Shown: positions 1 to 5,430 of the stretch, piece by piece
How the letters are laid out: every line of letters begins with the position of its first letter
How positions within the stretch are numbered: the stretch's first letter is position 1
Translations under genes and position numbers: made by a program
Notes under the pieces: generated by a model
The model's database searches: none
What the model saw: only the letters and a program-made list of their open reading frames with translations
Told to the model about the DNA's origin: nothing
NCBI GenBank assembly: GCA_964554265.1
Contig: CAZKOB010000148.1
Span: 1 to 7,264 of the forward strand
Reading direction: 5' to 3'
DNA length: 7,264 nucleotides
From: RGIG8745 sp964554265
GTDB taxonomy: Bacteria; Bacteroidota; Bacteroidia; Bacteroidales; Bacteroidaceae

Positions 1-163
1 AGCCGATGTTGTCATATTTTGGAGATGCATCCTGTACTTCAGTTAATGCTTACAGATAGCGCAATATCCTATTTATATCATCCACATCCTTACCACTTAT
101 AACCATACCTAATTTTGCATCGTTCGAGAACAGAAATAACAGCCAGTGCGCAGGGCTGATTGT
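1..163 (-). pseudogene. Possible minus-strand gene remnant with one in-frame stop
   Basis: On the minus strand one frame is open from 163 down to the left edge except for a single TAA at 52-50. It reads MVISGKDVDDINRILRYL from an ATG at 106-104, then the stop, then ALTEVQDASPKYDNIG to the window edge. The composition (charged, amphipathic, few rare residues) looks protein-like on both sides of the stop, which would fit a small gene broken by a nonsense change or the tail of a decayed gene. In AT-rich DNA a frame with a single stop over 54 codons is not rare by chance, so support is weak. No family is recognised. It would be divergent from the gene starting at 187. Confidence 0.2.
110..117 (+). 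promoter_or_regulatory. Candidate -7 box (TAATTTTG) for the replication operon
   Basis: TAATTTTG matches the Bacteroidetes -7 consensus TAnnTTTG and is followed by CA, as in the two other candidate promoters in the window. It lies about 70 bases upstream of the ATG at 187. No TTTG is visible at the expected -33 distance, so only half of the promoter is supported. It would drive the genes at 187 and 510 if real. Confidence 0.35.
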
Positions 164-186
164 TTAACGACTAAATAGATTGGACG

Positions 187-495
187 ATGACAAATCTTCA
201 AGAGTTATTATTAAAACCCGTCTGGCAGATGACAGGCGAAGAGTTCATATTTCTAAGCAAACACGCTTCCAACCAAACGGAAGCGCAACCGCAGCCCGTC
301 ACGGACACAGAAAGAAAATATGTGTACGGAATACTTGGTATTGCCAAATTGTTCGGGTGCAGTCTACCCACCGCCAACCGTATAAAGAAAAGCGGAAAGA
401 TAGATAAAGCCATCACGCAAATAGGGCGCAAGATTATCGTGGATGCGGAACTTGCCCTTGAACTGGCCGGAAAGAAAACCGGAGGACGAAAATAA
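187..495 (+). CDS. DUF3853-like small helix-turn-helix protein (excisionase-like)
   Basis: This encodes a 102-residue basic protein with no signal peptide or membrane segment. The N-terminal 40 residues (LLLKPVWQMTGEEFIFL...) resemble the start of the DUF3853 family found in Bacteroidales mobile elements. Residues 46-95 (YGILGIAKLFGCSLPTANRIKKSGKI...IVDAELALELA) have the layout of an excisionase/MerR-type winged helix: a helix-turn-helix around 51-66, a basic turn, a beta wing, then a C-terminal helix. It probably binds DNA as a regulator, directionality factor or replication accessory; which of these cannot be told from sequence. It ends 14 bases before the RepA-like ATPase gene, so the two are probably co-transcribed. 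The ATG at 187 is preferred because the family N-terminus begins here. A TTG-initiated frame overlapping it is a shadow. The family assignment is from memory of conserved wording, not a search. Confidence 0.8.
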   Translation: MTNLQELLLKPVWQMTGEEFIFLSKHASNQTEAQPQPVTDTERKYVYGILGIAKLFGCSLPTANRIKKSGKIDKAITQIGRKIIVDAELALELAGKKTGGRK

Positions 496-496
496 C

Positions 497-504
497 GGGA
501 GGGG
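497..504 (+). promoter_or_regulatory. Shine-Dalgarno-like GGGAGGGG before the RepA-like gene
   Basis: GGGAGGGG lies five bases before the ATG at 510, between the stop of the upstream gene and this start. Strong purine-rich sites are uncommon in Bacteroidetes, where most genes in this window have none. It supports 510 over the in-frame ATG at 519 as the start. Confidence 0.4.
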
Positions 505-509
505 TACTT

Positions 510-1586
510 ATGGATTATATGAAAGAGATTAAGGAAATATCGGCAGAAGAAGCGGTAATCCTTTGGCAAGTCTCACGTTTGAGCCTGTCGAAATGTTATG
601 AGAAAGCACCTGAGATTCTCAAAGTACATGGTTCTGTCATAGGGACATTGGGCAATTTCAGCGCATCCATCGGCAAAGCCAAAAGTAAAAAGACGTTCAA
701 TGTGTCGGCTATCGTAGCCGCCGCATTGAAGAACGGCACCGTATTACGATATGTGGCGGAACTTCCGGAAGACAAACGGAAAATCCTTTATGTGGACACG
801 GAACAAAGCCCTTATCATTGTCTGAAAGTCATGAAACGTATTTTACGGATGGCGGGGCTTCCCGATGACAGGGACAATGAAAATCTTGAATTTCTCGCTT
901 TGAGGAAATACACGCCCGAACAGCGTATCAGGATTGTCGAACAGGCTATCTACAATACGCCTGACATAGCCCTTGTAATCATAGACGGCATACGTGACAT
1001 GGTATATGACATCAACAGTCCCGGTGAATCGACACGTATCATATCCAAGCTGATGCAGTGGACGGATGACAGGCAGATACATATCCACACGATACTCCAC
1101 CAAAACAAGGGCGATGAGAACGCAAGGGGACATATCGGCACGGAACTGAACAACAAGGCGGAAACCGTCCTCTTTGTGGAAAAGGACAAGAGCAATGGAG
1201 ATATAAGCAATGTTTCAGCCATGCACATACGGGCAATGGACTTCGAGCCTTTTTCATTCCGTATCAATGACAATGCCCTGCCCGAACTGTTGGAAGGTTA
1301 CAAGCCGGAAACCAAGAAACCGGGAAGACCCGAAGAAGAAAAGTTCGACCCTTACAGGCATATCACCGAACAGCAGCACCGAATCGCATTGGAAGCTGTT
1401 TTCGGACTGAAAGAGGAATACGGCTACAAGGAACTGGAAAATGCTTTAATCAAAAGCTATATGTCAGTAGGTGTAAAGCTGAACCATCAAAAGGCGGTAC
1501 CGCTTATCACCATGCTTCGGAACAAACGGATGATAGTGCAGGAGAACGGCAGAAAGTACACGTTCATGCCCGACTTCCACTATTAG
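510..1586 (+). CDS. RepA-like AAA/RecA-fold ATPase, probable replicative helicase of the element
   Basis: This 358-residue cytoplasmic protein has the RecA/RepA (AAA_25-like) core in the first 260 residues. Visible motifs are a P-loop GKAKSKKT at 55-62, an acidic strand ILYVDTEQS at 92-100 with E98 in the catalytic-glutamate position, Walker B IALVIIDG at 153-160 with D159, a sensor strand HTILHQNK at 193-200, and GHIGTELNNKAETVLFVEK at 207-225, which matches the RepA-type motif before the last core strand. The sixth P-loop position is Lys rather than Gly; I believe this is usual in the Bacteroidales family, but it departs from the general consensus. After a Pro/Glu-rich linker (265-282), residues 285-355 look like a helical or winged C-terminal domain. 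By family it should be a hexameric ATPase that unwinds DNA. Its location between a small HTH protein and a primase gene, next to a repeat array, supports a replication role for the excised element. Confidence 0.8.
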   Translation: MDYMKEIKEISAEEAVILWQVSRLSLSKCYEKAPEILKVHGSVIGTLGNFSASIGKAKSKKTFNVSAIVAAALKNGTVLRYVAELPEDKRKILYVDTEQSPYHCLKVMKRILRMAGLPDDRDNENLEFLALRKYTPEQRIRIVEQAIYNTPDIALVIIDGIRDMVYDINSPGESTRIISKLMQWTDDRQIHIHTILHQNKGDENARGHIGTELNNKAETVLFVEKDKSNGDISNVSAMHIRAMDFEPFSFRINDNALPELLEGYKPETKKPGRPEEEKFDPYRHITEQQHRIALEAVFGLKEEYGYKELENALIKSYMSVGVKLNHQKAVPLITMLRNKRMIVQENGRKYTFMPDFHY

Positions 1587-1598
1587 CCTACACCTTGC

Positions 1599-1720
1599 AA
1601 TCGCTTCACTTTATTCCGAGGGTCTATATATTAGAAATAAAGCGAAGTGGTTCGGAATGTGACAAAACCGCTTCACTTTATTACCGTACTCTATATATAC
1701 GAAAATAAAGTGAAGTGATT
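1599..1720. repeat. Four 17-base repeats in alternating orientation; candidate replication origin or priming site
   Basis: Four copies of AAYCRCTTCRCTTTATT differ only by transitions at three positions. They lie at 1599-1615 (+), 1636-1652 (-), 1666-1682 (+) and 1704-1720 (-). The copies pair as two imperfect hairpins, 1599-1652 and 1666-1720, with loops of 20 and 21 bases; both loops contain CTATATAT. The array fills most of the non-coding gap between the helicase-like and primase genes. Repeated protein-binding sites with AT-rich spacers are typical of iteron origins, and paired hairpins beside helicase and primase genes recall the single-strand initiation sites of RSF1010-type plasmids. 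The repeats are seen directly; the origin role is inferred. An operator controlling the primase gene, or an oriT component, is also possible. Confidence 0.85.
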
Positions 1721-1727
1721 ATAAAGA

Positions 1728-1750
1728 CCGTACTTCATAAAGAGGTACGG
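1728..1750 (+). repeat. Short hairpin CCGTAC/GTACGG downstream of the repeat array
   Basis: CCGTAC at 1728-1733 and GTACGG at 1745-1750 form a perfect 6-base stem with an 11-base loop. The left arm repeats a motif in the loop of the second large hairpin: ACCGTACT occurs at 1683-1690 and 1727-1734. It lies about 50 bases upstream of the primase start, with no T-tract following, so it is not an evident terminator. It may be part of the origin-like region. Confidence 0.4.
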
Positions 1751-1763
1751 GCGAAAAGAGAAA

Positions 1764-1792
1764 TAAACCAATTCAATTATCATTAAACCAAT
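1764..1792 (+). repeat. Direct repeat TAAACCAAT just upstream of the primase gene
   Basis: TAAACCAAT occurs at 1764-1772 and again at 1784-1792, exactly 20 bases apart, about two DNA turns. The second copy ends six bases before the ATG at 1799. Such phasing could place two protein monomers on one face of the DNA, but with nine bases in AT-rich sequence it may be chance. Confidence 0.35.
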
Positions 1793-1798
1793 CGTTTT

Positions 1799-2791
1799 AT
1801 GGATATACAGACAGCGAAACAAATCAAGATAGCAGATTATCTGCACAGTTTGGGCTTTTCTCCCGTCAAACAGCAGGGGATAAACCTGTGGTATAAGTCA
1901 CCTCTAAGGGAAGAAACGGAAGCCTCGTTCAAGGTAAATACCGAGCGCAATCAATGGTATGATTTTGCACTCGGCAAGGGTGGTAACATCATCGCACTGG
2001 CACAGGAACTCTACTGTTCCGAGCATGTGCCATATTTCCTGCAAAGAATCAAAGAACAGACGCCCAGCATTCGTCCCGTGTCTTTTTCTTTTGGCAAGCA
2101 ATCATCTTCCGAGCCAAGTTTCCAACAGCTGGAGATTGTATCGCTTTCTTCTCCTGCCCTGCTCACCTATTTGCAGGAAAGGGGAATAAACATTGCACTG
2201 GCGAAAAAAGAATGCAGTGAAGCGCATTTCACCCATCATGGCAAACGCTATTTCGCCATTGCCTTTCCCAACGTGTTGGGCGGATATGAAATCCGCAACC
2301 GCTATTTTAAAGGCTGCATCGCACCGAAAGAGATTTCCCATATCAGACAGCCAGGAACAGTAAGGGAAACGTGTTATGTGTTCGAGGGATTTATGGACTA
2401 TCTTTCATTCCTTACTTTGAGATTGGAGAATTGCCCGAAATATCCCGAACTGGACAGGCAAGATTACATGGTGCTGAACTCCGTAGCCAATGTTTCCAAA
2501 GCCCTCTATCCTTTGGGAAACTACGAGCGAATCCATTGTTTCTTTGACAATGACCGTGCAGGGATGGAAGCACTCCAACAAATCCGTATGGAATACGGTA
2601 GGGACTTGTACATCCGTGACGCTTCGCAGACCTACAGCGGATGCAAGGACTTGAACGAATACCTACAGAAAAAGATAGAAAGGGAGAAGCTGGTTCAACC
2701 TGTCAAGAGAAAGCAAAATGTGCCGACGAAGAAACCGGGAGGCTTTCGGTTATTGCCCATTAGCCAATGTATGCAAAAGAAGGGAAAATAA
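1799..2791 (+). CDS. Toprim-domain DNA primase, DnaG-like with a zinc-less N-terminus
   Basis: This 330-residue protein resembles primases carried by Bacteroidales mobilizable transposons. Residues 10-75 follow the CHC2 zinc-binding domain layout (IADYLHSLGF..., NLWYKSPLREETEASFKVN, WYDFALGKGGNIIALAQ), but the Cys/His ligands expected near WYKSPLR and WYDFAL are absent. The toprim domain spans about 190-290: VFEGFMDYLSF (194-204) with E196 and G197, CFFDNDRAGMEAL (247-259) with the D250-N-D252 metal-binding pair, and KDLNEYL (283-289). The C-terminal 40 residues are basic and probably flexible. By family it makes RNA primers, here most likely on the excised or transferred single strand. It follows the RepA-like gene and a repeat array, a plausible helicase-origin-primase set. 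In known elements of this type a mobilization gene often follows, but here recombinases do. Confidence 0.82.
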   Translation: MDIQTAKQIKIADYLHSLGFSPVKQQGINLWYKSPLREETEASFKVNTERNQWYDFALGKGGNIIALAQELYCSEHVPYFLQRIKEQTPSIRPVSFSFGKQSSSEPSFQQLEIVSLSSPALLTYLQERGINIALAKKECSEAHFTHHGKRYFAIAFPNVLGGYEIRNRYFKGCIAPKEISHIRQPGTVRETCYVFEGFMDYLSFLTLRLENCPKYPELDRQDYMVLNSVANVSKALYPLGNYERIHCFFDNDRAGMEALQQIRMEYGRDLYIRDASQTYSGCKDLNEYLQKKIEREKLVQPVKRKQNVPTKKPGGFRLLPISQCMQKKGK

Positions 2792-2907
2792 AAGCAGACA
2801 AAATCTATATAATTACTGATTATTAGATATTTATGTAAGTATGATGATTTCTGGTACATTCCTTAAAAATCACTATATTTCTTCATTTTTGTTACTTGAA
2901 ACGATAC

Positions 2908-2934
2908 TTGTTTTCGGATAATTTCGTATCTTTG
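2908..2934 (+). promoter_or_regulatory. Promoter of the recombinase pair (TTG ... TATCTTTG)
   Basis: TATCTTTG at 2927-2934 matches the Bacteroidetes -7 box, 27 bases before the ATG at 2962. A partial -33 element, TTG at 2908-2910, lies 16 bases upstream, slightly closer than the usual 19-21. Surrounding sequence is very AT-rich. TACTTG occurs at 2893-2898 and 2905-2910, and its inverse CAAGTA at 2935-2940, bracketing the promoter as an operator might. Bases 2926-2935 (GTATCTTTGC) also fit the CTnDOT attachment core GTANNTTTGC, so the same site could be an att core. Confidence 0.55.
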
Positions 2935-2961
2935 CAAGTAGATATAAACAACTGAAGGACA

Positions 2962-4107
2962 ATGGGAAGAAAAAAGAAATCATTGGTGGAGAAATCCCCG
3001 TTCAAGCTACGTCGCCGTAAGCTGGCGGATGGGCGCCTGTCCCTGTTCCTTGACCGCAGCGTGGATGGCGGGCACGAGTACGAGTTTCTTCAACTCTATC
3101 TCCAGCCTGAAACCACTTCTATAGCGAAACGCGAAAACGTACGGACGATCCGCAAGGCGGAAGACATCTTGCGTGAACGCACGGAAACCTTACTGAATGC
3201 CAAAGCCGATGAACAGTCAGGCGATACAGGTGAGGATATTCTTCTTTCCGACTGGCTTCAGACCTGTCATGACAACCACAAGAAGCGCGGGGCAAGAGAC
3301 ACGGGCAGCATAAGCAACGTGAAGAGGGCTTTGCATATGTTCCGTCCCGACACTCGCCTTTCGGACATTGACAGGCAGTTCTGTCTTGACATGATAGACT
3401 GGTTCCGCAACACATACAAGCATCGCCTGACAGGGAAGCCCATCAGCGCGAGAACAGCAGACACCTATTGCCAGACTTTCCGAACCATGCTCAACGAGGC
3501 GGTGCGTGACGGCCTTATGGACAAGAATCCGTGGAACAGACTTGAGACCATCGAGAAGATAAAGAAGCCGGAGAGCAAGCGCGAATACCTGACCATTGAC
3601 GAGATACGGAGAATGATTGCCACCGACTGCCCCAACGAACTTGTAAAGAGAGCCTATCTGTTCTCCTGTTTTACCGGCCTGCGCATCAGCGACGTCAAAA
3701 ACCTCAGATGGAGCGATGTGTATCAAGAGAACGGGCAGACATTCGTTTCGGTTGTGATGAAGAAAACAACCAAGCCGTTATTCATTCCCTTGTCAAGGCA
3801 AGCATTGAAGTGGATGCCCGAAAAAGGAGAACGCGAATCCGGTGATTACGTATTCGGCAGCCTTGTCAATTACGGCAACGTGAACGAGAACCTGAAAAAG
3901 TGGGCGGCAGCAGCCGGAATCAGGAAACACGTCTCCTACCATACGAGCCGCCACAGCTTCGCAACGATGATGCTCACTCTCGGAGCGGATTTGTACACCG
4001 TATCAAAACTGCTGGGGCACAGTTCGGTCAGGCACACCCAGATATATGCAAGGATAATCGACCGTAAAAAGGACGAGGCGGTGAACCTTGCGGATTCCGT
4101 ATTCTGA
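2962..4107 (+). CDS. Tyrosine recombinase/integrase, first of a tandem pair
   Basis: This 381-residue protein is the usual length for Bacteroidales tyrosine integrases. The basic N-terminus (1-75) with RRRKLADGRLSLFLDRSVDGG fits an arm-type DNA-binding domain. Residues about 93-195 form the SAM-like core-binding domain (LLSDWLQTCHDNHKKRG ... FRTMLNEAVRDGLMDKNPW). The catalytic domain runs from about 205 to 375, with R241 in FTGLRISDV, the beta-hairpin Lys in VVMKKTTK (K267/K268), H327 and R330 in YHTSRH, H353 in LLGHSS, and the nucleophile Y362 in QIYARI. All six catalytic positions are present, so it should be active. It would cut and rejoin DNA at attachment sites to integrate or excise the element. 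It is preceded by its own promoter and followed after 28 bases by a paralogue. Its target cannot be told from the window. Confidence 0.92.
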   Translation: MGRKKKSLVEKSPFKLRRRKLADGRLSLFLDRSVDGGHEYEFLQLYLQPETTSIAKRENVRTIRKAEDILRERTETLLNAKADEQSGDTGEDILLSDWLQTCHDNHKKRGARDTGSISNVKRALHMFRPDTRLSDIDRQFCLDMIDWFRNTYKHRLTGKPISARTADTYCQTFRTMLNEAVRDGLMDKNPWNRLETIEKIKKPESKREYLTIDEIRRMIATDCPNELVKRAYLFSCFTGLRISDVKNLRWSDVYQENGQTFVSVVMKKTTKPLFIPLSRQALKWMPEKGERESGDYVFGSLVNYGNVNENLKKWAAAAGIRKHVSYHTSRHSFATMMLTLGADLYTVSKLLGHSSVRHTQIYARIIDRKKDEAVNLADSVF

Positions 4108-4135
4108 AATCATAAATTTTTATACCTTATATTAT

Positions 4136-5287
4136 ATGGCACCAAGCGGCAAAAAGACAAAACTGAAAGAACCGGTAAAAGTACGCACCAAGAAACTTAC
4201 GGACGGTTCCGAATCATACTATCTTGACATCTATGTGGACGGAAAGAGGCGGTACGAGTTCCTGAAGCTCTATCGCCTGCCCGAAATCAATGCTCATGTC
4301 AAGGAACAGAACCGGGCTACGCTGGCGGCTGTGGAGACAATCAAGTCAAAGCGGATAATCGAACTGACCAACAACAAGGCCGGGCTGAAGAACACGTCCG
4401 GCAGGTCAAAGATGTTGCTGTCGGACTGGATGCGAACATTCTACGAGGGACAGAAACGCCGGGGCGTAAGAGGTGTGAAACTGTTGGGTACGGTGTCTAA
4501 CCTTGTTTCCACTTATATAGGTAAGAACAAAGTGCGAATGGGAGACATCGACAAGGATTTCTGTATCGCTTTCATCCGCTGGCTCCAGTCCGAGTACAGA
4601 ACCGCATGGGGCAATCCGCTGAGTCCCAAAAGCATGTCGGATTATGTCGGTTATTTCAGCACGGCATTGAATGCTGCGGTCAGGGCTGACATTATTCCCG
4701 AAAATCCGTTCATGTCACTCACTCCGACCGAGCGTATAAAGGTGCCGGAGAGCAAGCGGGAATTCCTGACCGTGGACGAGATTAAGACCCTTATTGTTAC
4801 GGAGTGTCCGAGGGAGGATGTGAAACGTGCCTACCTGTTTGCTTGTTATTGCGGATTGAGACTCAGCGATGTTTATGCGCTCCGCTGGCGCGACCTTTCA
4901 AAAGACGGGGAACAGTGGCGTGCCTCCGTTGTGATGAAGAAGACCACAACCCCTATTTTTCTTCCACTCTCCGGCCAGGCAATGAAATGGCTGCCGGAAC
5001 GCGGCAATGCTCCTGATGATGCCAAAGTGTTTGACGGTCTGATTGCCGAACCCAACATAAACAAGGTGCTGGCAAAGTGGACGAAAGTTGCCGGTATCAC
5101 CAAGAAAATCACCTATCACACGAGCCGGCACACATTCGCAACGATGATGCTGACACTGGGTGCGGATCTTTATACCACAAGCAAGTTGCTCGGCCACTCC
5201 AACGTGAAAACGACGCAGATATACGCTAAAATCGTTGACAGCAAGAAAGTTGAAGCGGTCAATCTGGTGGATAGTGTGTTTGACTGA
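4136..5287 (+). CDS. Tyrosine recombinase/integrase, second of a tandem pair
   Basis: This 383-residue protein has the same three-domain plan as the upstream recombinase: a basic arm-binding N-terminus (KVRTKKLTDGSESYYLDIYVDGKRRYEFL), a core-binding domain from about 94 to 197, and a catalytic domain from about 205. Catalytic residues are R242 (CGLRLSDV), K268/K269 (VVMKKTTTP), H328 and R331 (YHTSRH), H354 (LLGHSN) and Y363 (QIYAKI). Blocks identical to the first copy include PESKRE, FATMMLTLGADLYT, SKLLGHS and the C-terminal EAVNL...DSVF, while N-terminal halves are more diverged. The ATG at 4136 is chosen because the family N-terminus begins there; an upstream in-frame TTG at 4088 would overlap the preceding gene and add unrelated residues. 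With 28 AT-rich bases between the genes and no clear promoter, the two are probably co-transcribed. Confidence 0.92.
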   Translation: MAPSGKKTKLKEPVKVRTKKLTDGSESYYLDIYVDGKRRYEFLKLYRLPEINAHVKEQNRATLAAVETIKSKRIIELTNNKAGLKNTSGRSKMLLSDWMRTFYEGQKRRGVRGVKLLGTVSNLVSTYIGKNKVRMGDIDKDFCIAFIRWLQSEYRTAWGNPLSPKSMSDYVGYFSTALNAAVRADIIPENPFMSLTPTERIKVPESKREFLTVDEIKTLIVTECPREDVKRAYLFACYCGLRLSDVYALRWRDLSKDGEQWRASVVMKKTTTPIFLPLSGQAMKWLPERGNAPDDAKVFDGLIAEPNINKVLAKWTKVAGITKKITYHTSRHTFATMMLTLGADLYTTSKLLGHSNVKTTQIYAKIVDSKKVEAVNLVDSVFD

Positions 5288-5319
5288 TCAAAGATTCGAC
5301 CATACTTCACAGGCTACAT

Positions 5320-5378
5320 TAGCACAAAAACGTACTTTATCCAAGATAAAATCAATGATAAGGTACATTTTCGTGCTA
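5320..5378. repeat. Imperfect inverted repeat with 22-base arms downstream of the recombinases
   Basis: The left arm (5320-5341, TAGCAC...TTTATC) and right arm (5357-5378, GATAAG...GTGCTA) match at 19 of 22 positions, around a 15-base loop rich in A. It begins 33 bases after the second recombinase stop and ends six bases before the -33 box of the next gene. Neither side shows a clear T-run, so a classic terminator is not evident, though the stem could stop transcripts from either side. Other readings are a recombinase binding region or attachment site, or an operator for the downstream ATPase gene. Confidence 0.75.
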
Positions 5379-5384
5379 TAATAT

Positions 5385-5415
5385 TTTGTGGAAAGCGTAA
5401 AAACAGATAACTTTG
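5385..5415 (+). promoter_or_regulatory. Strong Bacteroidetes-type promoter for the ATPase gene (TTTG-N19-TAACTTTG)
   Basis: TTTG at 5385-5388 and TAACTTTG at 5408-5415 are separated by 19 bases, an exact match to the Bacteroidetes -33/-7 consensus and spacing. Transcription would begin around 5421-5424, leaving a leader of roughly ten bases before the ATG at 5431. The -7 box contains the TTG at 5413 that opens the reading frame, which rules that TTG out as a start. Confidence 0.75.
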
Positions 5416-5430
5416 CATCAAAAACAATAC

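Larger units (their letters stand above)
187..5287 (+). mobile_element. Replication and integration modules of a Bacteroidales integrative/mobilizable element (ends not identified)
   Basis: Five consecutive plus-strand genes are mobile-element functions: a small HTH protein, a RepA-like helicase ATPase, a toprim primase and two tyrosine recombinases. This gene content is characteristic of Bacteroidales mobilizable transposons and related integrative elements such as the NBU and CTnDOT groups; that is family knowledge. No direct repeat marking element ends could be recognised, so the coordinates given are only those of the mobile-element genes. No relaxase or mobilization gene is visible, which would be expected near the primase in a mobilizable transposon. 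The recombinases could belong to the same element as the replication genes or to a second element inserted beside it. Genes to the right (ATPase and partner) may be cargo of the same element. Confidence 0.6.

Noticed and set aside
140..158. Small hairpin CAGCC/GGCTG in the leader of the first gene
   Set aside because: A five-base stem with a nine-base loop and no T-run is too weak to call an attenuator or terminator.
1599..1720. CRISPR-like array
   Set aside because: Repeats are only 17 bases, alternate in orientation, and the spacers are similar AT-rich sequences rather than unique ones; no cas genes are present.
3217..3726. Minus-strand open frame of 169 codons
   Set aside because: It lies wholly inside the first recombinase gene, whose catalytic motifs are clear, and shows no recognisable protein pattern; it is a shadow frame.
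4088..4135. TTG start for the second recombinase, overlapping the first
   Set aside because: The extra residues come from AT-rich intergenic sequence and the end of the previous gene; the basic family N-terminus begins at the ATG at 4136.
5320..5415. Phase-variable invertible promoter controlled by the neighbouring recombinases
   Set aside because: The promoter lies outside the inverted repeat, and the 15-base loop is too short for a typical invertible cassette.
5413..5430. TTG start giving a longer ATPase (MHQKQY...)
   Set aside because: The TTG lies inside the -7 promoter box TAACTTTG, so it would not be in the transcript; the family N-terminus begins at the ATGATG at 5431/5434.
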